A stretch of 64,000 nt of DNA from Fluoribacter gormanii. Lineage in GTDB: Bacteria > Pseudomonadota > Gammaproteobacteria > Legionellales > Legionellaceae. Shown piece by piece: positions 34,019-43,465 of the stretch. Each line of letters starts with the position of its first letter. Position 1 is the stretch's first letter. Made by a program: the position numbers and the translations under genes. The notes beneath the pieces were generated by a model that did not search any database, was not told the DNA's origin, and saw nothing but the letters and a program-made list of their open reading frames with translations. The stretch lies in NCBI RefSeq assembly GCF_900156395.1, contig NZ_FTNL01000013.1, positions 1-64,000 on the forward strand. The letters run 5' to 3'.

Positions 34019-35233
34019 TTATGCTGAAATAGAAGATATAGATGGATGTTTTTTGAAAAAACGACAATGAAATAGAGAAAGATTTATAAGTAAAAACAAC
34101 ATAGCTAACCCTAAAGATAAAAATAGTCCAGTTTTTGATAAAATAAGAATAAATAAAATTAAAATAGAGCGTATTATTTCAAAAAATAGGATTTTTTGTT
34201 TGCCATTGGCAATTGAGCCAAGCGTGTAAAGGGTGAATAAAATAAATGCTCCAATCAGCCATGAGCCCAGAGAGTTTAAAATGAAAATAAATGAAAGATA
34301 AGCGTATAAGACTATTGCAAGGGCTATATTTAATAACATGTATAATTTAGGAGATTCGCTGTTTTTCGGATTCACCATTCTTTTGGAAATGTTTTGATTC
34401 TGCTGTCGTAAACGATGAATTACCCATTCTGGAGGCATAAAAAATGCTTGAATGATGTTCAGCTTATTTTTCAGATTTTTTCCATAATACAATATATCTT
34501 TAATTACTTTAACATTGGCATAAAAAGGATTCCATGAGTCCAGCGGTTCAGTTACCCCGTATTCTACAGCAGTATTTTCTGGCTCAAAGGTGCCAAAAAG
34601 TTTGTCCCATATAATCAAACTTCCTGCAAAGTTTTTGTCTATATATTGCGGGTTTATACCATGATGCACTCTATGATGAGAGGGTGTATTGAATATTTTT
34701 TCAAACCACCCCATTCGCTTAATTGATTGAGTATGAATCCAAAATTGATAAATAGTATTGCTTGAAGCGACTAAAACAAACATCCAGGTTGGAAAGCCTA
34801 ACAAAGCCAGAGGCAGATAAAAAATCCAAGATGTTAGAGTTTGAAAATAGCCCTGTCTTAGGGCAACTGATAAATTATAATTTTCACTTTGATGATGAAC
34901 CGAGTGTCCTATCCAAAGGAAATTACATCGATGGCTTGATCGATGATACCAGTAATAACAAAAATCGACACCAAACCAGAGCATGATCCAGGAAATAATA
35001 TGATGAGAATTTATATTAAACAAAGCAAAATGCTCATATAAATAATAGTAACCAAAAACTATTAAACTTCTTACTGGTAGTGCAGCAATTTCCTCGAGTA
35101 TGCCAGTGCTCAAATTATTAATAGAATCATTAAATTGATATAGACCAGATTTTTTGTAATAGGCAATGCTCCATTCAATTCCAATTAAAATTAGAAATAT
35201 TGGTGCAGCAAATACCGTTAAATTAATATCCAT
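34019..35233 (-). CDS. Sterol desaturase / fatty acid hydroxylase superfamily membrane protein
   Basis: 404 residues with 8-10 membrane segments. The di-iron histidine boxes are HRSSHRCNFLWIGHSVHH (residues ~100-117) and HHRVHHGINP (~185-194), the layout of integral-membrane hydroxylases. The protein extends ~150 residues past the catalytic domain with three or four further helices (YLSFIFILNSLGSWLIG...). The substrate is unknown: bacterial members act on sterols, fatty acids, ether lipids or carotenoids. Monocistronic by context. Confidence 0.88.
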   Translation of the reverse strand: MDINLTVFAAPIFLILIGIEWSIAYYKKSGLYQFNDSINNLSTGILEEIAALPVRSLIVFGYYYLYEHFALFNINSHHIISWIMLWFGVDFCYYWYHRSSHRCNFLWIGHSVHHQSENYNLSVALRQGYFQTLTSWIFYLPLALLGFPTWMFVLVASSNTIYQFWIHTQSIKRMGWFEKIFNTPSHHRVHHGINPQYIDKNFAGSLIIWDKLFGTFEPENTAVEYGVTEPLDSWNPFYANVKVIKDILYYGKNLKNKLNIIQAFFMPPEWVIHRLRQQNQNISKRMVNPKNSESPKLYMLLNIALAIVLYAYLSFIFILNSLGSWLIGAFILFTLYTLGSIANGKQKILFFEIIRSILILFILILSKTGLFLSLGLAMLFLLINLSLFHCRFFKKHPSISSISA

Positions 35234-35369
35234 ATCAATCCTTTCGCTTGAGATGAGCCAAGATAGAACTAATTTTTATTTTCTTCTAATCGTATTATGG
35301 TTGTAAATGCTGATATTAATGTTTATCTTCTTTTATTCAAGAAACATCACAAATTCAGTATTGATGCAA

Positions 35370-36143
35370 TCAAATGAGTACCTCATCACTAGTCTTGCGT
35401 GATTTTATATAATTCATATATTCAGTTTGATAGCCAATGCATGCTGGCAAGTGGGCCACAGAGCTAATGGTGTATCTGATAGGGAGCTCCGAAGATTCAT
35501 TATTTAACGAGCGATTATTAATAAAACAATAATCGATTCCAAAGTTTTTTGCTCCATAACCATCACTAATAATGGAGTCACCTACCATTAGCATCGAATT
35601 TTTTTCAATTACTTGTTTGCGCTTGCTAGTAATTTCTTGTATGGCAATATTAAAAATTTCTATGTTAGGTTTCGCCACACCAACTTCATCAGAAACTATA
35701 TAACAGTCAAACCAATTATTTAACTGAAGTCGTTGCCTTTTTTCTCCTTGTGCCTCGATGAAACCATTGGTGATAATACCTAAAATATGTCCTTTTTGAT
35801 GTAAAAATTCAATAGCCGTTCTTACGTTAGGTATCCAATGTGCATGAATACAAAGATTGATATCATATTCATCAGCAATCACCTCAACAGGAGTAGAGCA
35901 AGAGAGCTTTTGGTTTAACTGTACGAATCGCAATAACCTGACATCGCTTGGCATGAGTGAATTTTTTTCAGACCCAACTTGATTCCATAAACACGTATTA
36001 ATTTCTTTATAAAGATGCTCAAAAAGAGTGTATTCCACTTTTGAGTAGAATTTTTTGTAGATATTTATCAATCCCATGCGTTGGGAATAGGTAAAATCAA
36101 TGAGCGTATCATCTAGATCAAATAAAATAACTTGATAAGGCAT
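35370..36143 (-). CDS. HAD-superfamily hydrolase, YjjG-like
   Basis: 257-residue phosphatase. Motif I is LFDLDDTLIDF (residues 7-17), motif II is IITNGF, motif III Lys is in VAKPNIEIF, and motif IV is VGDSIISDGYGAKNFGI. The insert between motifs I and II is the helical cap. It resembles pyrimidine nucleotidase YjjG, but substrate class is uncertain among HADs. It begins 21 bases after pilD and may be part of that transcript; coaE, which often occupies this place, is not present here. Confidence 0.85.
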   Translation of the reverse strand: MPYQVILFDLDDTLIDFTYSQRMGLINIYKKFYSKVEYTLFEHLYKEINTCLWNQVGSEKNSLMPSDVRLLRFVQLNQKLSCSTPVEVIADEYDINLCIHAHWIPNVRTAIEFLHQKGHILGIITNGFIEAQGEKRQRLQLNNWFDCYIVSDEVGVAKPNIEIFNIAIQEITSKRKQVIEKNSMLMVGDSIISDGYGAKNFGIDYCFINNRSLNNESSELPIRYTISSVAHLPACIGYQTEYMNYIKSRKTSDEVLI

Positions 36144-36164
36144 TTATGAATCCTGATTATTCAT

Positions 36165-37025
36165 CTACATCCAAAGATGCAAGTACCAGTTCACGATACA
36201 TTGTCCCCAGAATAATGAAATTAATCCGCTTACACACAAAAAGGGACCAAATGGAATTGCAGTATCTTTGGTTTTACCTTGTAAACTTAAATACAATAAG
36301 CCAATAATTGTACCACTAATTGAGGAAAGAAGGAGAATTAGCGGTAAAAATACCCAACCAAACCATGCTCCAAATGCAGCAAATAATTTAAAATCTCCAT
36401 TGCCCATACCTATTTTTCCGGTAAATAAATAAAATATTTTGATAAATATCCATAATCCCATGTAGGCTCCTGCAGCACTAAGAACTGCTTGAGGTAAGGA
36501 AGCAAACAGATTTTGAGTATTCGCAATAAGACCTATCCACAATAAACTTAAGGTAAGACTATCAGGTAAAATTTGATGGTCCAGGTCTATAAAAATTAAA
36601 CAAATTAAAATCCAAATAGCAATCAATACAAAAATCAATTGTAAGGTAAAGCCGAAATGCCAACTCGCATATAATGAAAGGAGCATGGTACCTAATTCAA
36701 TTAAAGGATAGCGGATAGAGATAGGGGTTTTACATTGGTAACATCGTCCACGTAAAAATAAATAGCTTAAAATCGGGACATTTTGCCAAGCTTTAACCAT
36801 GGCTTTACATGAGGGGCAAAAAGATCTTGGGAAAAATAAATTAATTGGTTGTTGTTCTTCATCCTTGCCGCCAACCAGTTCATTATATTGTTGTTTCCAT
36901 TCTCGTTCTAACATGATGGGCAAGCGGTAAATAATTACGTTAAGCAAACTACCTACTGCAAGCGAAAATAGAGCAATTAGAAGGTACATAAACCAAGTAT
37001 GATTACTAATAAGGTCATATATCAT
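36165..37025 (-). CDS. pilD: Prepilin peptidase / N-methyltransferase PilD
   Basis: Bifunctional inner-membrane aspartyl protease of 286 residues that cleaves and methylates type IV pilins and type II secretion pseudopilins. The N-terminal domain has the zinc cysteines CPSC and CYQC; the catalytic aspartates are in DLDHQILPD and GNGDFKLFAAFGAW. About eight hydrophobic segments. The ATG at 37025 is preceded by AGGAC and gives the L. pneumophila length; a TTG at 37040 is less likely. In Legionella this enzyme is needed for type II secretion of degradative enzymes as well as pili. Confidence 0.97.
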   Translation of the reverse strand: MIYDLISNHTWFMYLLIALFSLAVGSLLNVIIYRLPIMLEREWKQQYNELVGGKDEEQQPINLFFPRSFCPSCKAMVKAWQNVPILSYLFLRGRCYQCKTPISIRYPLIELGTMLLSLYASWHFGFTLQLIFVLIAIWILICLIFIDLDHQILPDSLTLSLLWIGLIANTQNLFASLPQAVLSAAGAYMGLWIFIKIFYLFTGKIGMGNGDFKLFAAFGAWFGWVFLPLILLLSSISGTIIGLLYLSLQGKTKDTAIPFGPFLCVSGLISLFWGQCIVNWYLHLWM

Positions 37026-37046
37026 TGAACGGTCCTGCAAAAATAT

Positions 37047-37116
37047 CCAGGTGCAGCGAAGCGAAACCCGGATTTTAGGTCATAAATTTCCTGGAGTTCC
37101 CTTCGCTGCACCCAGG
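37047..37116. repeat. Palindromic repeat between pilC and pilD
   Basis: CCAGGTGCAGCGAAG at 37047-37061 faces CTTCGCTGCACCCAGG at 37101-37116, nearly perfect arms of 15-16 bases enclosing ~39 bases. Same family word (GTGCAGCGAAG) as at 13796-14014. It accounts for the 124-base gap between pilC and pilD and could modulate pilD expression within the operon. Confidence 0.65.
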
Positions 37117-37149
37117 CTATAAGCTATTAGCATATAATTATTGGATGTT

Positions 37150-38370
37150 TTATATCGCAGATCCCAGTTTAAAGATGGGTAAATACATTGCAACAACAAG
37201 TCCACCGACCAAGACACCTAGAACACACATAATAATTGGTTCTAATAAACTGCTCAGTGAGTCGACTGCATTATCAACATCCTCTTCATAAAAATCAGCC
37301 ACCTTACTTAACATTTTTTCTAGAGCACCTGATTCCTCACCAATCGCAACCATTTGGATCACCATATTGGGGAATAATTGGGTGTTCTCCATGGCTTTAT
37401 TCATTTGTTGCCCAGTGGATACCTCTTCTCTAATATTATCGGTAGCCTTTGCAAAAATAATATTCCCCGTGGCACCCGCTACGGATTTAAGCGCCTCAAC
37501 TAAAGGCAAGCCAGCAGCAAAAGTAATTGATAGAGTTCTTGCAAAACGAGCAATCGCCGCTTTTTCAATAATAGGGCCAATTACTGGTATTTTTAGCAGG
37601 GTTTTATCTACATTTTGTGCAAATTTCGGTGAGTGCTTTTCAGCATAGATAAAAGCATAAATCCCACCACCCACAACTCCAAAAATTAAATACCAATAGG
37701 ATTGAAAAAATTTGGACATACTCACTACTGCCTGGGTCATTGCAGGTAAGTCTGCACCAAAACCTTTAAATAAAGCTTCAAATTGTGGGACAACGAAAAT
37801 AAGTAAGCCAGCAGTAACCAAAAAAGCAACTACTAACACGGCGAGGGGATAGGTTAATGCCTTTTTAATTTTCTTTTTTATTGTTTCTATTTTTTCCTTA
37901 TAGGTTGCAACTTTATCGAGCATGATATCCAGAGAACCCGATTTCTCGCCGGCTTCCACCAAATTGCAAAATAAATCATTAAAGTGCGCTGGGAATTTTT
38001 TTAGTGATTCCGAGAGCGTTAGCCCTGTTTCAACATCTCGCTTAATCGTTTCAATTAATTCTTTAAATCGCTTATTGGATTGACCTTTTGCAACAATATC
38101 AAAGGATTGTACTAAAGGGATCCCTGATTCAATCATTGTCGCTAATTGGCGACTAAATACGGTTATATCTGCTGATTTTATTTTTTTGCTTTTTAGACCA
38201 AATAGAGGTGCGCGTTTTTTAGCAATTTTATTAACAACAATTCCCTGCCTTCGTAATTCCATTTTGGCTAAAGCAAGACTCCGGGCCTCAATATCTCCAT
38301 TTATTTTTTGAGCTGCTTTATTAACTCCGGTGTAATGAAAAGTTAAAGCAGTATTGGCATTTTTTTTCAT
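37150..38370 (-). CDS. pilC: Type IV pilus inner-membrane platform protein PilC
   Basis: 406-residue platform protein with two type II secretion F domains: FSRQLATMIESGIPLVQSF (~68 on) and FARTLSITFAAGLPLVEAL (~273 on). Three membrane segments, the last near the C-terminus (LGVLVGGLVVAMYLPIF). The ATG at 38370, just 10 bases after the pilB stop, is preferred to a TTG at 38388 that would overlap it. Works with PilB to assemble pilins. Confidence 0.96.
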   Translation of the reverse strand: MKKNANTALTFHYTGVNKAAQKINGDIEARSLALAKMELRRQGIVVNKIAKKRAPLFGLKSKKIKSADITVFSRQLATMIESGIPLVQSFDIVAKGQSNKRFKELIETIKRDVETGLTLSESLKKFPAHFNDLFCNLVEAGEKSGSLDIMLDKVATYKEKIETIKKKIKKALTYPLAVLVVAFLVTAGLLIFVVPQFEALFKGFGADLPAMTQAVVSMSKFFQSYWYLIFGVVGGGIYAFIYAEKHSPKFAQNVDKTLLKIPVIGPIIEKAAIARFARTLSITFAAGLPLVEALKSVAGATGNIIFAKATDNIREEVSTGQQMNKAMENTQLFPNMVIQMVAIGEESGALEKMLSKVADFYEEDVDNAVDSLSSLLEPIIMCVLGVLVGGLVVAMYLPIFKLGSAI

Positions 38371-38380
38371 TTTTATGCAG

Positions 38381-40105
38381 TTAATCAACGGTTACCCGAT
38401 TGACTTCCTCAATAGTTGTAATACCTTGCTTTATCTTCTCAAGTCCGGATTGATAAATAGTAATCATCCCTTCTTCCTGAGCAATCTTTAATATTTCTAA
38501 GGAATTTCCTCCTGCCATGATGATCTGGCCAAGTTTTTTAGTCATAGGCAATACCTCAAACAATCCTATTCTTCCACGATATCCGCTCGTACACCGAGCG
38601 CATCCACCGGCTTTGTACAACTTAATTCCCTCTAAATCCGTTTCGGTAAAACCTAATTCTAATAACCCTGGTCTGTTGAAGTCATCTCTTAAGACTTTAC
38701 AATGTTCACATAATTTGCGAGCTAAACGCTGAGCAATAATAAGTGTTACGGAGCTGGCCACATTAAATGTTGCAATTCCCATATTAACTAAACGGTTTAA
38801 TGTTTCAGCTGCACTATTCGTATGCAATGTTGAGAGTACAAGATGTCCTGTTTGGGCTGCTTTAACTGCTATTTCAGCTGTTTCCAAATCACGTATCTCG
38901 CCAACCATGATGATATCAGGGTCTTGACGTAAAAAAGAACGCAATGCATTAGAAAAGGTTAACCCTGCTTTAGGGTTGATATTAACCTGATTAATTCCTG
39001 CTACTTTAATTTCGACGGGATCTTCGGCAGTGGAAATATTGACTTCTTTAGTATTAAGAATATTTAATGCGGTATATAAAGTTACGGTTTTACCACTTCC
39101 GGTTGGACCTGTTACCAGGATCATTCCTTGAGGTCGTTCAATTGAATGTTTAAAATATTCTTTTTGAATAGGGCTAAAACCTAACGCTTCAATGCCTAAT
39201 TTTGCAGAACCCGGATCCAAGATTCTCATAACAACTTTTTCACCTGAGGTAGTAGGGCAGGTGCTTACACGAAAATCGATGGATCTGGTTTTTGATATTT
39301 TCATTTTAAAACCACCATCCTGAGGAATTCGTCTTTCAGAAATATCCAAATTAGACATGATTTTTATTCGTGCAGTAATTCGTGTAGCTAAAGTTCCAGG
39401 AGGAGTCGCAATTTCGTGCAAAATACCATCTTGACGATATCGTATCCGATACTCTTTTTCATAGGGCTCAAAATGGATGTCAGAAGCTCCTTGTTTGATG
39501 GCATCAAGAAGTATTTTATTAACGAATTTAACTATAGGGGCATCCTCTGTTATCGAAGTAATAATAGTTGAATCACGCTCTTCTTCTTCCTCCTCATTGA
39601 TAATAATTCCATCGAACTCAGCGGTATCTCCAACAAATTCGGATAATCCTTCAGTTTCCTTTACGGTGAGTAAATGATCAATTAGTGCACTGAGCTTATC
39701 TGCCTCAACGATAATTGCATGTATATTAAGACCCGTATGGAATTGGATCTCCTTTAAAGATACTTGTTTGCTTGGATCCTCTGTTGCAAGATATAAGTTA
39801 TTTCCTCGGCAAAATAGAGGAACCATTGAATGACGACGAATTAACTTTTCATTTACCAGATTTGTAGGAATGGAATCGATGTCAATGCAATCCAGGTCCA
39901 GCATAGGTGCACCAAAATTATGAGCTGCTGTGAGTGCAATTTGTGTGGCTGGTAAAATGTTGTTTTTAACAAGGTATTGAACTAAAGATATCTTTTCTGC
40001 AGCGGCATTTTTACAGAATTCTATAGCTTGTGGTTTATCCAAAAGCTTTTCAAGAACAAACAATTGTCCTATTCCATATAATTTAAAATCATCGCTTCCT
40101 AACAT
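38381..40105 (-). CDS. pilB: Type IV pilus assembly ATPase PilB
   Basis: 574-residue cytosolic hexameric ATPase powering pilus extension. N-terminal MshEN domain (~1-150), then the GspE core: Walker A GPTGSGKT, Asp box, Walker B MVGEIRDLETAEIA, His box STLHTNSAAETLNRL, and a C-terminal tetracysteine zinc motif (CEHC ... CARC). The ATG at 40105 has GGAA five bases upstream. First gene of pilB-pilC-pilD. Confidence 0.97.
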   Translation of the reverse strand: MLGSDDFKLYGIGQLFVLEKLLDKPQAIEFCKNAAAEKISLVQYLVKNNILPATQIALTAAHNFGAPMLDLDCIDIDSIPTNLVNEKLIRRHSMVPLFCRGNNLYLATEDPSKQVSLKEIQFHTGLNIHAIIVEADKLSALIDHLLTVKETEGLSEFVGDTAEFDGIIINEEEEEERDSTIITSITEDAPIVKFVNKILLDAIKQGASDIHFEPYEKEYRIRYRQDGILHEIATPPGTLATRITARIKIMSNLDISERRIPQDGGFKMKISKTRSIDFRVSTCPTTSGEKVVMRILDPGSAKLGIEALGFSPIQKEYFKHSIERPQGMILVTGPTGSGKTVTLYTALNILNTKEVNISTAEDPVEIKVAGINQVNINPKAGLTFSNALRSFLRQDPDIIMVGEIRDLETAEIAVKAAQTGHLVLSTLHTNSAAETLNRLVNMGIATFNVASSVTLIIAQRLARKLCEHCKVLRDDFNRPGLLELGFTETDLEGIKLYKAGGCARCTSGYRGRIGLFEVLPMTKKLGQIIMAGGNSLEILKIAQEEGMITIYQSGLEKIKQGITTIEEVNRVTVD

Positions 40106-40372
40106 AAGTTCCAATAAATTTTTTTAATAATATTAAATATAGTTAATCCATTTGATAAATTCACGTGTTCATTAATATTCGTGTTGTTCAAATACAGTAT
40201 GCATGGTGAAAGGTAATGGCATAAAAATCGTCAAATATTTCATTTGTCCAGAATGGATGGGTTCCACTACATCCACTGATACAATATTTAAACGCAAAAA
40301 ATGGATTGTATGTATATGAAACTCGTTGTATTGTAGTTTAATTCAGGATTAACTATTTTAAAAGGCATTATT
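40106..40372. other. Divergent intergenic region without recognised gene
   Basis: 267 bases between pilB (minus) and the methyltransferase gene (plus). AT-rich. Contains a 38-codon frame from 40203 that lacks a ribosome binding site and family resemblance. It presumably holds both promoters; I could not place them with confidence. Confidence 0.5.
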
Positions 40373-41170
40373 TTGTTGATTGACCGACAAATTAAACAAT
40401 ATCGCGCCCTGAATAAATGGTTTCAATCACCTCTTGGGCTTTTTGCTGCGCATGAGTTTTTAGTAAATCTTGAACATGAAAGTGACTATTCACGCGGTGA
40501 GACATTACTGCAATTGGGAAATTGTGGTGACAATATATGGCTAAAAAAATTTAATCATGTTCATAAGTGGATTGCCTCTCCTTTTTATATCGCTAATAAA
40601 GTCCACATTGAATGTGCCTTACATCAGCTTCCACTCGATCGTAATAGTGTTGATTGTATTATTGTACCACTCACGCTTGAACCTTTTGCTAACAGTTTTA
40701 GCCTGATTGATGAAATTGATCGCGTTCTTAATCCAATGGGTTTTGTTATTTTACTAAGTATTAATCCTTGGAGTCTGTGGGGTGGGGCAATGAAAACCGG
40801 GTTGCTGCACTGTTACAGTGATCAAAAAGTTAAAATGCGTACCCCGTTTAACTTAAATCGAATTTTTTTGCAAAGGGGATACAGACAGTATTCTCTTAGC
40901 AATTTTTGTTATATTCCTCCTGTTAATAACTCCTCATTAATTAAAAAATTTACTTTTTTGGATGAAATAGGCAAAATGCTTTGGCCTTTTCCTTCTGGTT
41001 TTTACTGTTACATTGCTCAAAAATATCAGGTTATAGAACCTGTATTAAAGCTAAATCCTGCTGAATCTCCAATCAAAGATTATCAGGCTCCATTGCAGCC
41101 GGTTATTTTTTCTTCTCAGAGCGCAGGTCTTTATCCCTCTGATAAAATACAAAATAATATAGATTATTGA
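40373..41170 (+). CDS. Class I SAM-dependent methyltransferase
   Basis: 265 residues, initiated by TTG (40373 or 40376); no ATG occurs within the first ~120 codons, and AAAAGG lies upstream. Methyltransferase_11-type layout: ETLLQLGNCGDN (motif I, degenerate glycine motif), SVDCIIVPLTLE (motif II), LIDEIDRVLNPMGFVILLSINPWS (post-motif). Resembles E. coli YafS. Substrate not known. Divergent from pilB. Confidence 0.82.
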   Translation: MLIDRQIKQYRALNKWFQSPLGLFAAHEFLVNLEHESDYSRGETLLQLGNCGDNIWLKKFNHVHKWIASPFYIANKVHIECALHQLPLDRNSVDCIIVPLTLEPFANSFSLIDEIDRVLNPMGFVILLSINPWSLWGGAMKTGLLHCYSDQKVKMRTPFNLNRIFLQRGYRQYSLSNFCYIPPVNNSSLIKKFTFLDEIGKMLWPFPSGFYCYIAQKYQVIEPVLKLNPAESPIKDYQAPLQPVIFSSQSAGLYPSDKIQNNIDY

Positions 41171-41396
41171 TCCTTTAGTTTAAAGGTCATATCAAGTTGA
41201 TTAGGTGTTTTCATTTCTGTTGAGTAACCTTATCAAATGTTATTAACCCATTTATCAGTGTTTTTGACTTGAACTATCAAATTGCTCTTGAGTAATGGTT
41301 TCTTTTGCGAGTAATAGTGGATGCACGCTAATTTAATTTGAATAGAGTGCCTTTGTTTTTGTATAATTTGCTTTGCCATAAAAATAGGTTAATTTT

Positions 41397-41723
41397 ATGA
41401 ATAAAAAAACGATATTCAGAATCACTTTTGCTAATCAAGAAGCAATTTATGAGATTTATGCGCGTTCAATTAAAGAAAGTGAGATGTTTGGGTTTCTCGA
41501 GGTCGAAGAATTGGTGTTTGGTGAGCAAACAGCATTAGTTGTTGACCCTTCTGAAGAACGATTAAAGATTGAATTCAATGGTGTAAAGCGAACATTTATT
41601 CCGATGCATTCAATCTATCGTATCGATGAAGTTACAAAACAAGGGACAGCCAAAGTAAAAGATAATCCAGGCTATGGAAGTAAAGTTAGCCCTTTTCCTG
41701 GAACAGGAAAAATAAAAGATTAA
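41397..41723 (+). CDS. DUF1820 family protein
   Basis: 108-residue protein typical of DUF1820: KTIFRITFANQEAIYEIYARSIKESEMFGFLEVEELVFGE, with an HSIYRIDEV segment near the end. Gammaproteobacterial, cytosolic, function unknown. Followed 38 bases later by the phosphoribosyltransferase gene and probably co-transcribed. Confidence 0.92.
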   Translation: MNKKTIFRITFANQEAIYEIYARSIKESEMFGFLEVEELVFGEQTALVVDPSEERLKIEFNGVKRTFIPMHSIYRIDEVTKQGTAKVKDNPGYGSKVSPFPGTGKIKD

Positions 41724-41761
41724 ATGTATACCTATAACCTGCTCTGTCCCGAGGACTCATA

Positions 41762-42322
41762 ATGACAATCCCAGATAAAATTAAAGAAGTTTACGAAAAA
41801 TCATCTTGTTTGTTTACAACTAATGAAGTTGAAGCCGCTCTTGATCGAATGGCAATTAATATACATAAGGAATTGCAAGATCAAAATCCAGTTCTTGTGT
41901 GTGTGATGGTAGGGGGGTTAGTCCTTTTAGGCAATTTGCTTCCACGATTGGATTTTCCTTTAGAAGTAGATTACGTGCATGCAACTCGCTATCGAGGCGA
42001 GACTAGAGGTGGAGATATTGTTTGGAAGGTAAAGCCATCTGCTAATTTACAAGGCAGGACCGTTCTTGTTGTTGATGACATTCTTGATGGTGGTGTTACG
42101 CTGGCGGCAATTATCGATGAAATAAAATCTTTGGGAGCCGAAAAAGTATACAGCGCTGTCTTGGTTGATAAATACCGGAAACGTGTCCCAAATGGACTGA
42201 AAAAAGCTGATTTTGTAGGCTTACAAGTCGAAGATCATTATATATTTGGATATGGTATGGATTACAATGAATACCTGAGAAATGCACCAGGAATTTTTGT
42301 AGTACATCCTGAGCATGAATAA
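41762..42322 (+). CDS. hpt: Hypoxanthine-guanine phosphoribosyltransferase
   Basis: 186-residue purine salvage enzyme that converts hypoxanthine/guanine and PRPP to IMP/GMP. The PRPP loop is [37 protein letters not shown] and [23 protein letters not shown] match the Pseudomonas-type enzyme closely. Ribosome binding site GAGGA. Lies in a small plus-strand cluster with DUF1820 and an SDR. Confidence 0.92.
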   Translation: MTIPDKIKEVYEKSSCLFTTNEVEAALDRMAINIHKELQDQNPVLVCVMVGGLVLLGNLLPRLDFPLEVDYVHATRYRGETRGGDIVWKVKPSANLQGRTVLVVDDILDGGVTLAAIIDEIKSLGAEKVYSAVLVDKYRKRVPNGLKKADFVGLQVEDHYIFGYGMDYNEYLRNAPGIFVVHPEHE

Positions 42323-42375
42323 TCAAAATCTTAGCTTGATTAAATAAACTACTTAAACCATACAGGTATTTATTG

Positions 42376-43299
42376 ATGAAAAGGACTTCAATACATCTGG
42401 TTGAACCAGTGGGCGAGGAGCCTAAAATCGGTTCTGTGGTGGTTACAGGGGTTTCATCTGGAATTGGCTATGCCATAACTAGAAAACTGGTTGCTCATGG
42501 CGTAAGAGTTTTTGGAAGTGTGCGTAATCAAAAAGATGCACAACGTGTAATTAATGAACTTGGTCCTCTTTGTGTTCCTCTGATTTTTGATATAACCGAT
42601 CCAATTGCGGTTGGAAATGCAGTCCAAGTGATACGTGAACAATTACAGGGAGAAACGCTCTGGGGATTGATTAATAATGCAGGGATTGCTGTTGTTGGTC
42701 CATTAATAGAAACGCCGATTGAAGAATTTCGCCGTCAGTTTGAGGTTAATGTTATTGGACAAATTCAAGTAACTCAAGCTTTTGTTTCTTTACTTGGTGC
42801 TGATGATACCCTGAAAGGAAAACCAGGGAAAATTATTAACATAGGTTCTATATCAGGTAAAATATGCAGGCCTTTTTTCGGTCCCTATTCTATCTCAAAA
42901 TATGGTCTAGAAGCGTTTTCAGATACATTAAGAATTGAATTAATGATTTATGGTATCGATGTCGTGCTTATTGGGCCAGGAATGATTAATACAGAGATTT
43001 GGCATAAGAGTGAAGACCAGGTTAGTGAGGATAAACTGCGTAAATCAATTTATGCAAAATCCTTACTTAAATTTAAAAGTTATATTTATCATAAGGTCGC
43101 CGAATCTGCTTTACCAGCCCAAAAGGTTGGAGAACTTGTATATCAGATTTTATCTAATCCCCATCCTAAAACACGTTATGTTTTAGTTCCTAATCTCTTC
43201 TCAGACTGGATACTTCCAAGGTCATTACCTAAGCGTTTTTTAAATAATAAAATTGCAAAAGCACTAGGTTTCTTTAAAAAAGAAGCAAATGATAATTAG
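42376..43299 (+). CDS. SDR-family oxidoreductase
   Basis: 307-residue short-chain dehydrogenase. Motifs: VTGVSSGIGYAIT, INNAGIAVVG, catalytic Ser in INIGSISGK and YSISKYGLEAFSD. The C-terminal extension (IYHKVAESALPAQKVGELVYQIL, NPHPKTRYVLVPN) resembles 17-beta-hydroxysteroid/retinol-type SDRs. ATG preferred over the adjacent TTG. Substrate unknown. Confidence 0.9.
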   Translation: MKRTSIHLVEPVGEEPKIGSVVVTGVSSGIGYAITRKLVAHGVRVFGSVRNQKDAQRVINELGPLCVPLIFDITDPIAVGNAVQVIREQLQGETLWGLINNAGIAVVGPLIETPIEEFRRQFEVNVIGQIQVTQAFVSLLGADDTLKGKPGKIINIGSISGKICRPFFGPYSISKYGLEAFSDTLRIELMIYGIDVVLIGPGMINTEIWHKSEDQVSEDKLRKSIYAKSLLKFKSYIYHKVAESALPAQKVGELVYQILSNPHPKTRYVLVPNLFSDWILPRSLPKRFLNNKIAKALGFFKKEANDN

Positions 43300-43465
43300 C
43301 CACGTCTTATTGTTCCTTTACTATCTTATTTTTGATTGATCGTAGTGGTGTACGGGATTGTAATAAGAACTCATGTCGATTTTAAAATTCTAAGGACTTT
43401 AAATCTGCTTTATCACATAAATTTAAGAACAATACAAATTGTAAATAAAATTAAGGGAGTTATTG

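Noticed and set aside
40203-40319. 38-codon plus-strand frame upstream of the methyltransferase gene
   Set aside because: No ribosome binding site, no family resemblance, and located in the likely promoter region.
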